From positions 310,001 to 374,000 of the forward strand of contig NZ_CAJNAT010000003.1 in the NCBI RefSeq assembly GCF_905220705.1: a stretch of DNA of 64,000 bases. Direction: 5' to 3'. Source of the DNA: Paraburkholderia domus. Its GTDB lineage: Bacteria; Pseudomonadota; Gammaproteobacteria; Burkholderiales; Burkholderiaceae. Below are positions 17,135 to 27,900 of this stretch, piece after piece. How positions within the stretch are numbered: position 1 is the first letter of the stretch; each line of letters opens with the position of its first letter. The notes beneath the pieces were generated by a model. The model saw only the letters and a program-made list of their open reading frames with translations. It was not told the DNA's origin and did no database searches. The position numbers and the translations under genes are program-made.

Positions 17135-18223
17135 TCAGGTGTTCTGGACGACGATGCTGGGAAACTTGGAGGTCATGTCGCGGGCCCGCTCGGCGATATG
17201 GACCGCAACCTTGCGCGCGATCGACCGATAGATCTCCGCGATACGCCCTTCCGGATCGGCCACGACGGTGGGTTTGCCCGAGTCGGCCTGCTCACGGATA
17301 GCGATGTCGAGCGGCAGGCTGCCGAGCACGTCGACGCCATACTCCTTGCCCATCCGCTCGCCGCCGCCGGCGCCGAAGATATGCTCTTCGTGGCCGCAAT
17401 TCGAACAGATATGCATACCCATGTTCTCGACGATGCCGAGGATCGGAATACCGACCTTCTCGAACATCTTCAGGCCCTTCTTGGCGTCGAGCAGCGCGAT
17501 GTCCTGCGGCGTCGTAACGATCACGGCGCCCGTCACCGGCACGCGTTGCGACAAGGTCAGTTGAATGTCGCCGGTGCCCGGCGGCATGTCGACGATCAGG
17601 TAGTCGAGATCTTGCCAGTTGGTCTGCCGCAACAGCTGTTCGAGCGCTGAAGTGGCCATCGGGCCGCGCCACACCATCGGGTTGTCCTGCTCGATCAGAA
17701 AGCCGATCGAGTTGGCTTGCAAGCCATGACCGGTCATCGGGTTCATCGACTTTTCGTCGGGTGATTCAGGACGGCCGGTAATGCCAAGCATCATCGGCAA
17801 CGAGGGGCCGTAGATGTCCGCATCGAGAATGCCGACCGACGCGCCGTCGCTCGCCAGTGCCAGCGCGAGGTTGACGGCGGTCGTGCTCTTGCCGACCCCG
17901 CCCTTGCCCGATGCCACCGCGACGATGTTTTTAACGTTCGGCAACAGTTTGACACCGCGCTGCACGGTGTGCGCCGCGATGTTCTGGGACACCTCGACAC
18001 GTGCGTTTGCCAAGCCGGGAACGGCTTTCAGCGCATCGGTGAATTGCGTGCGGATCGCTTCAAATTGCCGTTTGGCCGGATAGCCGAGTACCACCTCGAG
18101 GCTAACCGTGTCACCCTCCACCGCCACGTTCTTGATGTTCTTGGCAGCCGCGTACGACTTGCCCGTGTTGGGGTCAGTGACGGCCGCGAGGGCAGCGTCG
18201 ACCAAAGCCCGATCGATACTCAT
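17135..18223 (-). CDS. apbC: Iron-sulfur cluster carrier protein, Mrp/NBP35-family ATPase
   Basis: A 362-residue cytosolic P-loop protein. I choose the ATG five bases after CGGAG; a GTG two codons earlier is also open. Residues ~1-90 form the MIP18/DUF59-like domain (DPNTGKSYAAAKNIKN). The deviant Walker A SGKGGVGKSTTAVNLALAL follows, then Walker B (LIVDMPPGTGDIQLTL). The C-terminal CxxC in HICSNCGHEEHIFG is where these proteins bind a transferable 4Fe-4S cluster at the dimer interface. It helps mature Fe-S enzymes. Beside metG, a common beta-proteobacterial arrangement. Confidence 0.93.
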   Translation of the reverse strand: MSIDRALVDAALAAVTDPNTGKSYAAAKNIKNVAVEGDTVSLEVVLGYPAKRQFEAIRTQFTDALKAVPGLANARVEVSQNIAAHTVQRGVKLLPNVKNIVAVASGKGGVGKSTTAVNLALALASDGASVGILDADIYGPSLPMMLGITGRPESPDEKSMNPMTGHGLQANSIGFLIEQDNPMVWRGPMATSALEQLLRQTNWQDLDYLIVDMPPGTGDIQLTLSQRVPVTGAVIVTTPQDIALLDAKKGLKMFEKVGIPILGIVENMGMHICSNCGHEEHIFGAGGGERMGKEYGVDVLGSLPLDIAIREQADSGKPTVVADPEGRIAEIYRSIARKVAVHIAERARDMTSKFPSIVVQNT

Positions 18224-18554
18224 TGACACTCCGTGGGGAACACTTGCGGCGCGGCGGAATCGAAGTTTCGGCCACGCGCCGGAATTTGAAAAAAATTGTT
18301 AGACAGCATTGCTAAAACCAGGCTTGCCGTGCACCCTTCGGGCGGGCGGACCGCCATGGGGTCGCATCGCTGCGCACTTCAGTCATCATTGTAGTGGCTG
18401 GCGTCAAGCCTTGCCGGAAGACCCTTCTCCACTGTCGGACCGGGACCGGGGAAGACGCAGGATTCTCATATTATCGAGTAGTGCGCTTTACGGCCGTCAC
18501 GTCCGGCGGATAGATTTACCGCTTCCACCCGCTTCACTCAAGAGGAATCAAAAA
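18224..18554. other. Divergent intergenic region apbC / OmpA-like gene
   Basis: These 331 bases must hold promoters for both flanking genes. An AT-rich patch TTCTCATATTATCGAG near 18463-18478 could supply the -10 for the OmpA-like gene, but a matching -35 is not evident. Nothing else is recognised. Confidence 0.35.
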
Positions 18555-19208
18555 ATGAATGCAAAAATCATGACTCGCCTTGCCGTTTTTGCCGTTGCCG
18601 GTTCGTTGCTGGCAGGCTGCGCAAGCCAACAAGGTACTGACACGGCAGTCGGCACGGGCGTGGGCGCAGCCACCGGCGCGGCGATCGGCGCGATCTTCGG
18701 CGGCGGCAAGGGCGCGGCGATCGGCGCGGGCGCCGGCGCAGCGGTCGGGGGCATCACCGGCTACAACTGGCAAGCCATTCACAACAAGCTGTCGGGCGCC
18801 ACCAAGGGCACCGGCACGCAGATCACCGAGCAGCCGGACGGCTCGCTCAAGCTGAACATTCCGAGCTCGGTCACGTTCGACACGAACAGCTATGCGGTCA
18901 AGCCGTCGTTCGCACCGGTGCTGGATCAACTGACGCAGACCATGCAGCAAAACCCGGAACTGATCGCCCAGGTGATCGGCTACACGGATAGCACGGGTCA
19001 GCCGGCCTACAACCAGACGCTGTCGGTCAACCGCGCGCAAAGCGTGACGGGCTATCTGGGGCAACGCGGCGTTGCGCCGCAACGCCTGTCGGCACAAGGC
19101 ATGGGCCAGAACCAGCCGGTCGCCGACAACAACACCGAAGCCGGCCGTGCAGCAAACCGCCGTGTGGAAATCTACCTGCGCGCTACGGCTCAGCACGCTA
19201 CGCAGTAA
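18555..19208 (+). CDS. OmpA-family outer-membrane lipoprotein with glycine-zipper region
   Basis: A 217-residue lipoprotein (YiaD/Pal type). The start ATG follows AAGAGGAA; the signal peptide ends in the lipobox LLAGC. Residues ~28-70 are Gly/Ala-rich (AVGTGVGAATGAAIGAIFGG), a glycine zipper that likely packs in or along the membrane. The C-terminal OmpA domain (~95-210) carries IPSSVTFDTNSYAVKPSF, VIGYTDSTGQPAYNQTLS and RRVEIYLRA, with the Asp and Arg that bind meso-diaminopimelate of peptidoglycan. It should tether outer membrane to cell wall. Transcribed alone; a hairpin terminator lies ~200 bases downstream. Confidence 0.9.
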   Translation: MNAKIMTRLAVFAVAGSLLAGCASQQGTDTAVGTGVGAATGAAIGAIFGGGKGAAIGAGAGAAVGGITGYNWQAIHNKLSGATKGTGTQITEQPDGSLKLNIPSSVTFDTNSYAVKPSFAPVLDQLTQTMQQNPELIAQVIGYTDSTGQPAYNQTLSVNRAQSVTGYLGQRGVAPQRLSAQGMGQNQPVADNNTEAGRAANRRVEIYLRATAQHATQ

Positions 19209-19409
19209 CAGCACAGCCTGAAAGAGGACCAAGCAGCCGGGCGCCGGGCTTTTGCCACTGGCGTCCGGTACGCCGTAAAGAGCGGAGGAACGAGAATCTC
19301 GCACGAGAACGAAAAAAATTTCGAACTCTGCCGAAAATCCGCGGTCTGTCTTTACGGTACGTGGCTGGCGAAGCCGCCGCGTCACCATTCTCCTCTTGTC
19401 GTTGTTGCT

Positions 19410-19437
19410 CCGGGGTTAATAGCCCCGGTTTTTTTTG
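19410..19437 (+). terminator. Intrinsic terminator upstream of metG
   Basis: CCGGGG/CCCCGG with a 7-base loop is followed by eight T. It sits ~200 bases after the OmpA-like stop codon, so either the OmpA-like mRNA has a long 3' UTR or a short RNA ends here. The intervening 19209-19409 has no ORF with support. Confidence 0.85.
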
Positions 19438-19599
19438 GGCGCTCGCTTTTCGCTCCGAAGGAAGTCCCCTTGGGGAATTGGCGGACAAACCTGCCCACGC
19501 CGGCAACCGCCCAGCCGCGGCCCAGGCGGCCCAGCCCGCGCCGGGCGCCTGCCCTGCTAGAATCAACGTTTCGTCCCACCGCAGGCTCCCACCATCCTT

Positions 19600-21735
19600 A
19601 TGTCAGCACCCGCAACCGATCTCTCCGCAGGCGCGCCGTCAGGCCGTCGCCAGGTTCTCGTCACGTCGGCCCTTCCGTATGCGAATGGGCAAATTCATAT
19701 TGGCCATCTGGTCGAATATATCCAGACGGACATCTGGGTCCGGACGTTGCGAATGCACGGGCACGAGGTCTACTACGTGGGCGCCGACGACACGCACGGC
19801 ACGCCAGTCATGCTGCGCGCGGAGAAGGAAGGTCTGACGCCGAAACAACTGATCGACCGCGTCTGGCAAGAGCACAAACGCGATTTCGACAGCTTCGGAA
19901 TTTCGTTCGACAATTACTACTCGACCGATTCCGAAGAAAATCGCGTGTTGAGCGAATCGGTCTACCTTGCGCTCAAAGACGCCGGCCTGATCGAAGCGCG
20001 CGACATCGAACAGGCATACGACCCCGTCAAGGAAATGTTCCTGCCGGACCGCTTCATCAAGGGCGAATGCCCGAAGTGCGGCGCGAAGGATCAATACGGC
20101 GACAGTTGCGAAGTATGCGGTTCGACTTACCTGCCGACCGATCTGGTCAATCCGTATTCGGTCGTCTCGGGCGCCACGCCGATTCGCAAGACCTCGACGC
20201 ACTACTTCTTCCGCCTGTCCGATCCGCGTTGCGAGAACTTCCTGCGGGCGTGGGTAGGCGGTCTGGCGCAGCCGGAAGCCACCAACAAGATGCGCGAATG
20301 GCTCGGCGACGCTGGCGAAGCCAAGCTCGCCGACTGGGATATCTCGCGCGACGCACCTTATTTCGGCTTCGAAATTCCGGGCGCGCCGGGCAAGTATTTC
20401 TACGTGTGGCTGGATGCGCCGGTCGGCTACTACGCGAGCTTCAAGAACCTCGCTGAAAAGCGCGGCCTCGATTTCGACGCGTGGGTTCGCAAGGGCTCGA
20501 CCGCCGAGCAGTATCACTTCATCGGCAAAGACATTCTGTATTTCCACACGCTGTTCTGGCCGGCCATGCTCGAATTCTCGGGCCACCGCACGCCGACCAA
20601 CGTGTTCGCGCACGGCTTCCTGACGGTGGACGGCGCAAAGATGTCGAAGTCGCGCGGCACCTTCATCACCGCGCAAAGCGTGATCGACACGGGCCTCAAT
20701 CCGGAATGGCTGCGCTACTACTTCGCCGCCAAGCTGAACAGCACGATGGAAGACCTCGACCTGAACCTCGACGACTTCCAGGCGCGCGTGAACAGCGATC
20801 TGGTCGGCAAGTACGTGAACATCGCGAGCCGCGCAGCCGGCTTCCTGATCAAACGTTTCGACGGCCGCGTGCAGGACAGCGCGATGCAGCACCCGCTGCT
20901 CGCCACGCTGCGCGCCGCCGTGCCGCAAATCGCCGCGAACTACGAAGCACGTGAATACAACCGCGCGCTGCGTCAGACCATGGAACTGGCCGACGCGGTC
21001 AATGCGTACGTCGACACCGCCAAGCCGTGGGATCAGGCAAAAGACCCGGCGAACGCGGTCGCGCTGCATGAAACCTGCACCGTAAGTATCGAGGCGTTCC
21101 GTCTGCTGTCGCTGGCGCTCAAGCCGGTGTTGCCGAAGCTGGCGGAAGCCGTCGAAGCCTTCCTCGGCATCGAGCCGCTGGTATGGGCCGACGTGAATGT
21201 GCCGTTGAGCTCCACGCGCCCGATCAACGCGTACAAACATCTGATGACGCGCGTCGATCCAAAGCAGATCGAGGCGCTTATCGCAGCAAATCGCGACTCG
21301 CTGCAAGCCACGCCGGAACCTGCTGCGCCGGCAGATGCAAAGGCCAAGTCGAAGGCCGCAAAAGCAGCCGCCGCCGACAAGGACGAAACGCCCGGCATCA
21401 TCTCGATCGACGACTTCGCCAAGATCGATCTGCGCATTGCGAAGATCGTCGACTGCAAGGCGGTGGAAGGTTCGGACAAGCTGCTGCAACTGACGCTCGA
21501 CGTTGGCGAAGAGAAGACGCGCAACGTGTTCTCGGGCATCAAGTCGGCCTATCAGCCGGAGCAACTGGTCGGCAAGCTGACGGTGATGGTCGCGAACCTC
21601 GCACCGCGCAAGATGAAGTTCGGCATGTCCGAGGGGATGGTGCTGGCAGCGTCGGCTACCGACGAGAAAGCCGAGCCGGGCCTGTACGTGCTGGAGCCGG
21701 ATAGCGGCGCAAAACCAGGCATGCGGGTGAAATAA
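19600..21735 (+). CDS. metG: Methionyl-tRNA synthetase
   Basis: A 711-residue class I synthetase charging tRNA-Met. The Rossmann core carries the HIGH motif at residues 33-36 ([10 protein letters not shown]) and KMSKS at 347-351. A four-Cys zinc knuckle ([18 protein letters not shown]) marks the long, MetRS1 form. The anticodon-binding helical domain follows, then an Ala/Lys-rich linker (~575-600) and a C-terminal Trbp111-type tRNA-binding and dimerisation domain ([20 protein letters not shown]). Length and domain order are normal for proteobacteria. A terminator follows directly. Confidence 0.98.
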   Translation: MSAPATDLSAGAPSGRRQVLVTSALPYANGQIHIGHLVEYIQTDIWVRTLRMHGHEVYYVGADDTHGTPVMLRAEKEGLTPKQLIDRVWQEHKRDFDSFGISFDNYYSTDSEENRVLSESVYLALKDAGLIEARDIEQAYDPVKEMFLPDRFIKGECPKCGAKDQYGDSCEVCGSTYLPTDLVNPYSVVSGATPIRKTSTHYFFRLSDPRCENFLRAWVGGLAQPEATNKMREWLGDAGEAKLADWDISRDAPYFGFEIPGAPGKYFYVWLDAPVGYYASFKNLAEKRGLDFDAWVRKGSTAEQYHFIGKDILYFHTLFWPAMLEFSGHRTPTNVFAHGFLTVDGAKMSKSRGTFITAQSVIDTGLNPEWLRYYFAAKLNSTMEDLDLNLDDFQARVNSDLVGKYVNIASRAAGFLIKRFDGRVQDSAMQHPLLATLRAAVPQIAANYEAREYNRALRQTMELADAVNAYVDTAKPWDQAKDPANAVALHETCTVSIEAFRLLSLALKPVLPKLAEAVEAFLGIEPLVWADVNVPLSSTRPINAYKHLMTRVDPKQIEALIAANRDSLQATPEPAAPADAKAKSKAAKAAAADKDETPGIISIDDFAKIDLRIAKIVDCKAVEGSDKLLQLTLDVGEEKTRNVFSGIKSAYQPEQLVGKLTVMVANLAPRKMKFGMSEGMVLAASATDEKAEPGLYVLEPDSGAKPGMRVK

Positions 21736-21759
21736 ACCACGCGCAGTTTGTGGCTCTCT

Positions 21760-21789
21760 AAAAAAGCACGTCTTCGGATGTGCTTTTTT
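21760..21789 (+). terminator. Intrinsic terminator of metG
   Basis: AAAAAAGCAC...GTGCTTTTTT forms a stem around a TTCG tetraloop, with T-run. It lies 25 bases after the metG stop and separates metG from the toxin-like gene downstream. Confidence 0.92.
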
Positions 21790-21953
21790 CTTTGGTGCAT
21801 CGCATGCCCACTGCAGCGCAGTGGCAGTCATCACAGCGACGCGAGCTATACGCAGATATGTCATCACCCTCTTTTCAATATGCAAGACTGGTCTGAACCG
21901 GTCCAGTGCCCCGTCACTGCCCCGGACGTTGCCCACAACCCGAGGACCATATC

Positions 21954-24890
21954 ATGCGAGTTGACGGATATAACGCAAGCGCACCGCTCCCACTCACCGA
22001 GGAAAATTCACGTTCGTCCTCTCCGGACATCGCACAAACTGCGAAGCAAAATACGCCTAACACAGCCACGCAGGCGCCGCCGCCCTCCCCACGCATCCCG
22101 ACTTCGGTGCTCGCGGATCGCGTGCAGCATCTCCTTGCCCCCTTGGCCAATGAAACTGCACGTTCACATCTGTCACCGGAAAGCAGGCAGATCACGTCGC
22201 CAGATTCCACAAACGATCAACCGTCGCAGCGGATCAGGACACCACGTGGAGGGCGGCTCCCTCCAAGGGGGATAGCCGGTCTTCCGCCGGGGGCTACACA
22301 GGTCCCGTATCGGGGGGCGTTCATCAACATGGGGCCAAGCATCGTACCCGACGGTACACCGGAAACTCGGCAAGCCAATGCTGCCATCGATAGCCTTTAT
22401 CGCCCCGCCTCCTCTTCACAACGCATCACCGCGGAAAGCCTGGCTCGCGTGAGAGAACCGGGCGCACAGGGGCCATCGCCTGTGTATGGCTTCGGCACGA
22501 CGATGGCTGTGATGGCATCCGCCGCCAGTACACCACGTGGCAACAGCAACCTGTACGACGCGGCTGCCACTCTCCAGCACATCCACGACAACGGGGGCGC
22601 GGGAAGGGACGTGGTGCTCGCGTCGATCGAAGGCTATCACCGCGGCGGCATGTGGAACGGCGACGAGAGAGATTTGCCGTCGTACATCAGACATCCCGGC
22701 GCCACAGGACTGCGAAATGGCGATGCTGTGGTGGATGACCTCGCTCACCATTTTTCCACGCCCTACAACCCCCATGGCGAAGTCATGGGACATCCCGAGA
22801 CGTTTGCACTGATCGGCTTCGGTGACCACGCCGATAGCGTCCCGGGGCATGGCGACTGGCGGCCGGTTCAGACGGTTGCTGTGCAGCGACTCCATACAAC
22901 CGGCGATTACCGCAACGACAGCTATGCGCTCTACCACCCCTACGAAGGCGCCTTCCGCTACGATAACTTCAATCAGTTAGCCTATGCCGTGTCCAGCTAC
23001 CAATTAAGCTACTACGAAACGCCGGGTACCGGATCTGTGAGCACCTCCTACTATGCAATGCAAAACGTGCTGCAACATCCAATGGCTACGCAGCGCCTGG
23101 GTGAAGCAGGCGGGAGCTACGGGATCCCGCCTCTACCTGTGCAGCCGGGCGGCTCGACTGACAACCCGCCGATACTCGGCGCTGACATGTCCTGGATTGC
23201 CCATGTGGCTGTGCCATCCCTCACACCACCGCGTGCGAGCTTGCCGCCACCGCCCGACTTCGACCAGCCGGGCCCGTCGGGCTACCAGCCGCCACCGCGC
23301 GACGAACTCAAGCGCAGTGCCAACACCGAAACCGAGCGCCAGCCAATGGCGCTCTACCGCCCGTCCATCGTCACGCCGGCAGACCTGAAGAAGCTCGGTG
23401 GCTTCAGCGCCGAACAGACGCCGCTCAGCAAGGTCAACCTCGACATGCACAACTTCGACATCGCGGCCAATCCCTCGGTGATCGACGGCGCCGGCTATCT
23501 CGGCACATTCCGCAAGCCGGAGACAGCCCAGCAGAATCCGGCACTCGTCGACGCAAAAACCGGCTACGTCTACGCGGTCGCGCCGACGCCCAACATGGTC
23601 GATGTCAATGCCACGCTCGGCGCAAATGCCCGCAGCACCGGTACCGGCGAAGTCGCCGCGATGGGCCGCATCGATTACACACAGATTCGCGGCTGGCAGA
23701 AAATGGAGAACGGCAAACTCGGCAAATTCACGGCCAACCCCGATTACCGCTGGGACGTCTACGACCAAACCCGCATCGCAGGCGCCCAACCGCAACTGGC
23801 ACGCTTTAGCGCGGACAATCCGGCTTGGGGCGACAGCGCGCGCCGACCGTACACCACTGCACAGACCGATCACGGAAAAACGGTCTATGCACCGAGGCAA
23901 GACCCAAACCTGGTTCAAGCGAATTTCTACAACCACGCGCTGGAAAAAATCGCTTACCTGAACGACCAGCAGGCCAAGGGTCAGGACTATCGCGGGCCGG
24001 TCGAGCTCGTCGCCCACAACGGCGCGTACGGCACGCTACAGGCCAACGTCCATACGCCGGCCGGGCAGGTCTTCTCACCCAACGGCCCCGATCACACCGA
24101 CGTCACGGTAACAAACAGCGCAACCGACGTGAACGGCTATCACACATTCCGGATGGGCGACGACGGCCGGTTTCACACCAGGGTGCTCGGCGAAGACGAA
24201 GTCTTGCGCGTGGGCAGCAACGGCTATCTGTATCTCGACTACGCGCCCAAAGATCCGCAGAGCAAGAATGGTGTGTTCCGCTACATGGACAATCGCCTGA
24301 TTCACGAAGAAGACCACAAGGTGCTCACCTATTCCCACGAAGGCTATGCGTACGTGAGCAGCACGTCCTATGACAGCAGCTATTCGCAGTGGAAGCTGAC
24401 CGACGGCAGCAACGAGTCCTATTCGCCGCCGAAAAGCATCAACTTGTACTACGACGACACCTCAGGCAGCGCGCGAACCCAGTACGAGTTCGATAAGGAT
24501 CCGGATTCCGCGTTACCGGCCGGCGTCGCTTACTTTGCGACACATATACCCAACGCCTCCTCAGCCTATGAAGACACCCGCTCGTTCATGCGCCAGGCCA
24601 CACTCGATCAGCAGCAGCAGACCGCGGACTGGCTCAATCGCAACCAGGCGGCGCTGCTGTTCAAGGACGGGTTTTATCTCACCGCGACCGGCGATCACAC
24701 CCTGGAGGTACGCAATCTGCAAGGCGATACCGTCACAACAGTTCGGACCGATGCACCGCCGCAAGCTGACGCGCCCGATATCAAGGCCCGTCATCTGGTA
24801 TCCGATCAGACATGGGCTCGCCTGCAAAGCGAACAAGATCGCCGGGAAAAGTTTGAAGCACAAAGCAAGACCGCGTATGCCACGCAATAA
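21954..24890 (+). CDS. Toxin-like protein: LT-A/cholera-toxin-A1-type ADP-ribosyltransferase domain with a decayed C58-like N-terminal region
   Basis: A 978-residue protein, start ATG chosen for the GAGGA eight bases upstream. Residues ~1-130 are Ser/Pro/Thr-rich, without a Sec signal. Residues ~185-345 align with the protease-like region of the paralogue at 54613-57492, but the catalytic positions are gone: no Cys in PSPVYGFGTTMA, Gln for His in PVQTVAVQRL, and H328 for Asp in LYHPYEGAF. Residues ~465-620 read like the A1 subunit of cholera/heat-labile toxin: LYRPS with R469, YLGTF (517-519) at the STS position, the run APTPNMVDVNATLGA, then GEVAAMGRIDYTQIRGW with E566 as catalytic Glu. The C-terminal ~350 residues are shared with the paralogue only. 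It is a single gene between metG and tamB; delivery route unknown. Confidence 0.75.
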   Translation: MRVDGYNASAPLPLTEENSRSSSPDIAQTAKQNTPNTATQAPPPSPRIPTSVLADRVQHLLAPLANETARSHLSPESRQITSPDSTNDQPSQRIRTPRGGRLPPRGIAGLPPGATQVPYRGAFINMGPSIVPDGTPETRQANAAIDSLYRPASSSQRITAESLARVREPGAQGPSPVYGFGTTMAVMASAASTPRGNSNLYDAAATLQHIHDNGGAGRDVVLASIEGYHRGGMWNGDERDLPSYIRHPGATGLRNGDAVVDDLAHHFSTPYNPHGEVMGHPETFALIGFGDHADSVPGHGDWRPVQTVAVQRLHTTGDYRNDSYALYHPYEGAFRYDNFNQLAYAVSSYQLSYYETPGTGSVSTSYYAMQNVLQHPMATQRLGEAGGSYGIPPLPVQPGGSTDNPPILGADMSWIAHVAVPSLTPPRASLPPPPDFDQPGPSGYQPPPRDELKRSANTETERQPMALYRPSIVTPADLKKLGGFSAEQTPLSKVNLDMHNFDIAANPSVIDGAGYLGTFRKPETAQQNPALVDAKTGYVYAVAPTPNMVDVNATLGANARSTGTGEVAAMGRIDYTQIRGWQKMENGKLGKFTANPDYRWDVYDQTRIAGAQPQLARFSADNPAWGDSARRPYTTAQTDHGKTVYAPRQDPNLVQANFYNHALEKIAYLNDQQAKGQDYRGPVELVAHNGAYGTLQANVHTPAGQVFSPNGPDHTDVTVTNSATDVNGYHTFRMGDDGRFHTRVLGEDEVLRVGSNGYLYLDYAPKDPQSKNGVFRYMDNRLIHEEDHKVLTYSHEGYAYVSSTSYDSSYSQWKLTDGSNESYSPPKSINLYYDDTSGSARTQYEFDKDPDSALPAGVAYFATHIPNASSAYEDTRSFMRQATLDQQQQTADWLNRNQAALLFKDGFYLTATGDHTLEVRNLQGDTVTTVRTDAPPQADAPDIKARHLVSDQTWARLQSEQDRREKFEAQSKTAYATQ

Positions 24891-24911
24891 AGCGGGATGA
24901 TCGAGTCATGA

Positions 24912-24947
24912 GAACGCCGCGCCCGTGCATCGTCTGGCGCGGCGTTC
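24912..24947. terminator. GC-rich hairpin between convergent toxin-like gene and tamB
   Basis: GAACGCCGCGCC and GGCGCGGCGTTC form a perfect 12-bp stem with a 12-base loop. There is no T-run, so it is a weak candidate terminator; it may instead block 3' exonucleases. Confidence 0.5.
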
Positions 24948-24953
24948 CCAACA

Positions 24954-27900
24954 TCACCACCGGATCCGGTCGAAACGCCGTGTGTAAAGCAGTTCCATGC
25001 CGTCGAACGTCCCGCCATAAGCCGCGACAGACCAATACCGTGTCAGATTGATGGTCGCCTTGATCGCATTGCTCGCCGACTGCAGACCTTGCTCGTAGCC
25101 GACCACGAGCCACTCGTTGATCGCCTTCGACACCATCACCACTTGCGGATCGGTCAGCCCGACTTCGCTTCGGCCGATCGAAAATTCGTCCAGCCCGAAA
25201 GTCTGCGCGATCCGCTTGCCGCTCGCGCTGCCGAGCAACGCAAGCGCCGTCGTCATGGTGCTTTGCTGACCCAAGTTATTGCCCTGATCCGTCCCGTGCC
25301 CGAACAGCAGCCACGAGAGCTTTTCGTTATCCGGCACGTTCGGCTCGGAAATCAGCTTCGCCACCGGGAACTGAACCGTGCCCGTGACCTGCACGCCCGC
25401 CTCGACCTGCTGGTTGCGGCGCATTGCCAGGATGTTAATGCCCGGATTGGCAACCGGACCGTTGAACGTGAAGAAGCCGTTCTCGATGTTGAGCTTGCGG
25501 CCGAACGCGGTATAGGTCGATCCCTGCGTCACCCGGACATTGCCGACCGCGCGTAACGGCAAGTTCGGCGCGCTCATCGCGGTGATCGTGCCGCTCAGGC
25601 CGAGGTCCGCGCCCATGCCGCGGAAACGGAAGCTGTTGCCGAGGCTGAGGTCGATATTGGCGCGTGGCGCAAACGGACCGATCGGCTTATTGGTGCCTGC
25701 CACTGGCGGCGGCCGCTCGCCCGCCACCGTGCCGTCCGGACGCACCACCACCACGTCGTCGCCGAGTTTCGGCGCGGATTGCTCAGGCATATCGAACAGC
25801 GCGCGATCGACCACGAATTTGCCGTTGATCGCCATGCCGCCCTCTGCACCGGCGTTAGCCACGCTCGCGCTGCCCGACAGCGACAGATTGCGGTCCGGCG
25901 CCGCGAACAACTCGAGCTTATCCGCGACGATGCTCGCGGACAGATCCGGCTGGGCGCCATCCAGACGCACACGGCCGGTTGCGCGCAGCGTGCCGCTCGC
26001 GCCGTGAAACTCGACCTGCTGGAAATCGACCAGATTTTGCGAGAGCGCGATGCGCACCACACCGTCCTTCAACTGCACGCCCTGATCGACCATCGTCGCC
26101 GACAAACCGTCGCCGAGCAGCGAACCCGTCAGGTTCGGCTTGGCGACCGTGCCGCCGAGCGCAAGCTTGAGCGCGAGGTGGCCGTCGAGCAGATAGCTCG
26201 GGCCGAACAGGCCGCCGGTCGTTTTCAGCGACGGCACGTTCGCATTCACGTTGCCGCTGACCGCGCCCTCTTCGTTGACGCTCAGGAAGCCATCTCGCAT
26301 CACGAGCGTGGTGTGCGCGTCGGCGTCGACCACGCCGATCCGGCTGGCCTGGGCGTGGACAGTCGCATTCAGCCGGTTGCCACCACTGAACTCAGCGCGC
26401 GCGCTCATATCCGTGATTCCCAGCGAGGCCAAACCTCGACCGATTTCGACCGTGACATCGCCGCCGCGACGCTTCAACTGGATATGACCGCTTGCCGTGC
26501 TGCCGAGCGCAAAATCCCAATCGCCGTCGAACACGAGATCGGTTTTGACGGCCGGCGGCTCGCCGGTGATTTGCCGCCGCAGATCCTGCAGGCGCGCGAG
26601 CGAAATGTCGGTCAAGCTGCCCGTGGACTGGATCTTGCCGTGGTCGAACGCGAACGATTTCAGGCTCAGCACCGCGCCTTCGAGCGTGAGGCGGGTCGCG
26701 CCGAGTGTCAGGCGGTTCGGCCCGGCGCTCACGGCAAGCGGCGACTCGAGATTCAGCGCGGGTATGCCGCGGTTCTGGAGGCGGGTCACCGTGCCGTCCC
26801 AGCGCGTGCCATCGCGTGCTTCGGTCAGCTTGCCGTTGGCGGCCAGCGTCAGATCGAGCGGACGATCCTGCAGTTTGCCGGTGGCCGCCGCCTCCAGCGC
26901 GTGGTTGGCGCGCGTGCCGGACAGGCGCGCCGTGAGCGTGGTGAGATCGACGCCGCCAGCGCTGAGATTGCGCGCGTCAGTCGTGAAGACGAGCGCGCCG
27001 TTTGCGCCGTCGCGCAGTTCGGCGTGACCTTCCGCATGGCCGATGCGGTTACTGCTGAACACCACACTGTCTGCCTTGTAGTTCAGCACCACATTCGGAT
27101 GCGCGAACGAGCCGGTGACGTCGCCATCCGCAGCGATGAGACCGGCGAGGCCGAAACCGAGGCGCTCCAGTTCCGGCGCATCGACGCGAAACTTCAGCCG
27201 GTCGCCGCGCGCGCCGAAGCTGCCCTGCAAGTCCACCTGATTGCCCGCCACCGATAGATTCGCGCGGCTCGGCAGAATCCGCGAGCCGGCTAGCTGGACC
27301 ACGCCACCGCCCGTCAACGGCAAACCGTCGTAGACGCTCGGGCCGAGTTTGAATTCGGCCTTGGTGGTAAAGACCGGACCGAGCATGCCGGCCGCGGTGA
27401 GCGTGCCGGTCACACGTGCCTCGATCTTGTGGGCCGGTGGCGCAGCACGCCTGGGCGGCGGGGAATTGCGTTGAGCCACTTCGGTCCGCACCGCGGCCTT
27501 GGCGGTGTTCTTTACTGCGGCGGCGGCTTTGTCGCCAGGGGCCGCGCTTTTCGCACCGGCCGTGCTGCCCGCTTCTGCCACCCCTTGGGCGGCATTCTTG
27601 CTCCCGGCTTTGCTCGCCGCAGGCGCCGGGCCCGTTGCCGGCGTGCGCGCCGGCATCTGCGAAGCCAGGGTCAACGGATCGAAATCGGTCAGTTGCGCTT
27701 TCAGGTTGTAGGTGGAATTCGCGTCGTGCTTGAGCACGCCAGACAAATCGATGCGGCCTTTGCCCGACGTGACGCGAACATCGTTGAAGCTCATTCGCGC
27801 GGGGTCGAAGATCACCTTGCCTTGCGCGCGTAATCCTGCTTTCGGGTCGGCGAGATCGAGGGTCAGGCTTTGCGTGTCGTCGTTCAGCCGGATACCGATC

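Noticed and set aside
19639..21936. A 765-codon antisense open frame across metG
   Set aside because: It follows from the third-position GC bias of metG; the translation is His/Arg/Val-rich with no family resemblance, and metG is certain.
21770..21953. hrp/PIP box (TTCG-N16-TTCG) before the first toxin-like gene, and likewise before the second
   Set aside because: Only isolated TTCG or CGAA tetramers were found, with wrong spacing (25 rather than 16 bases near 57503).
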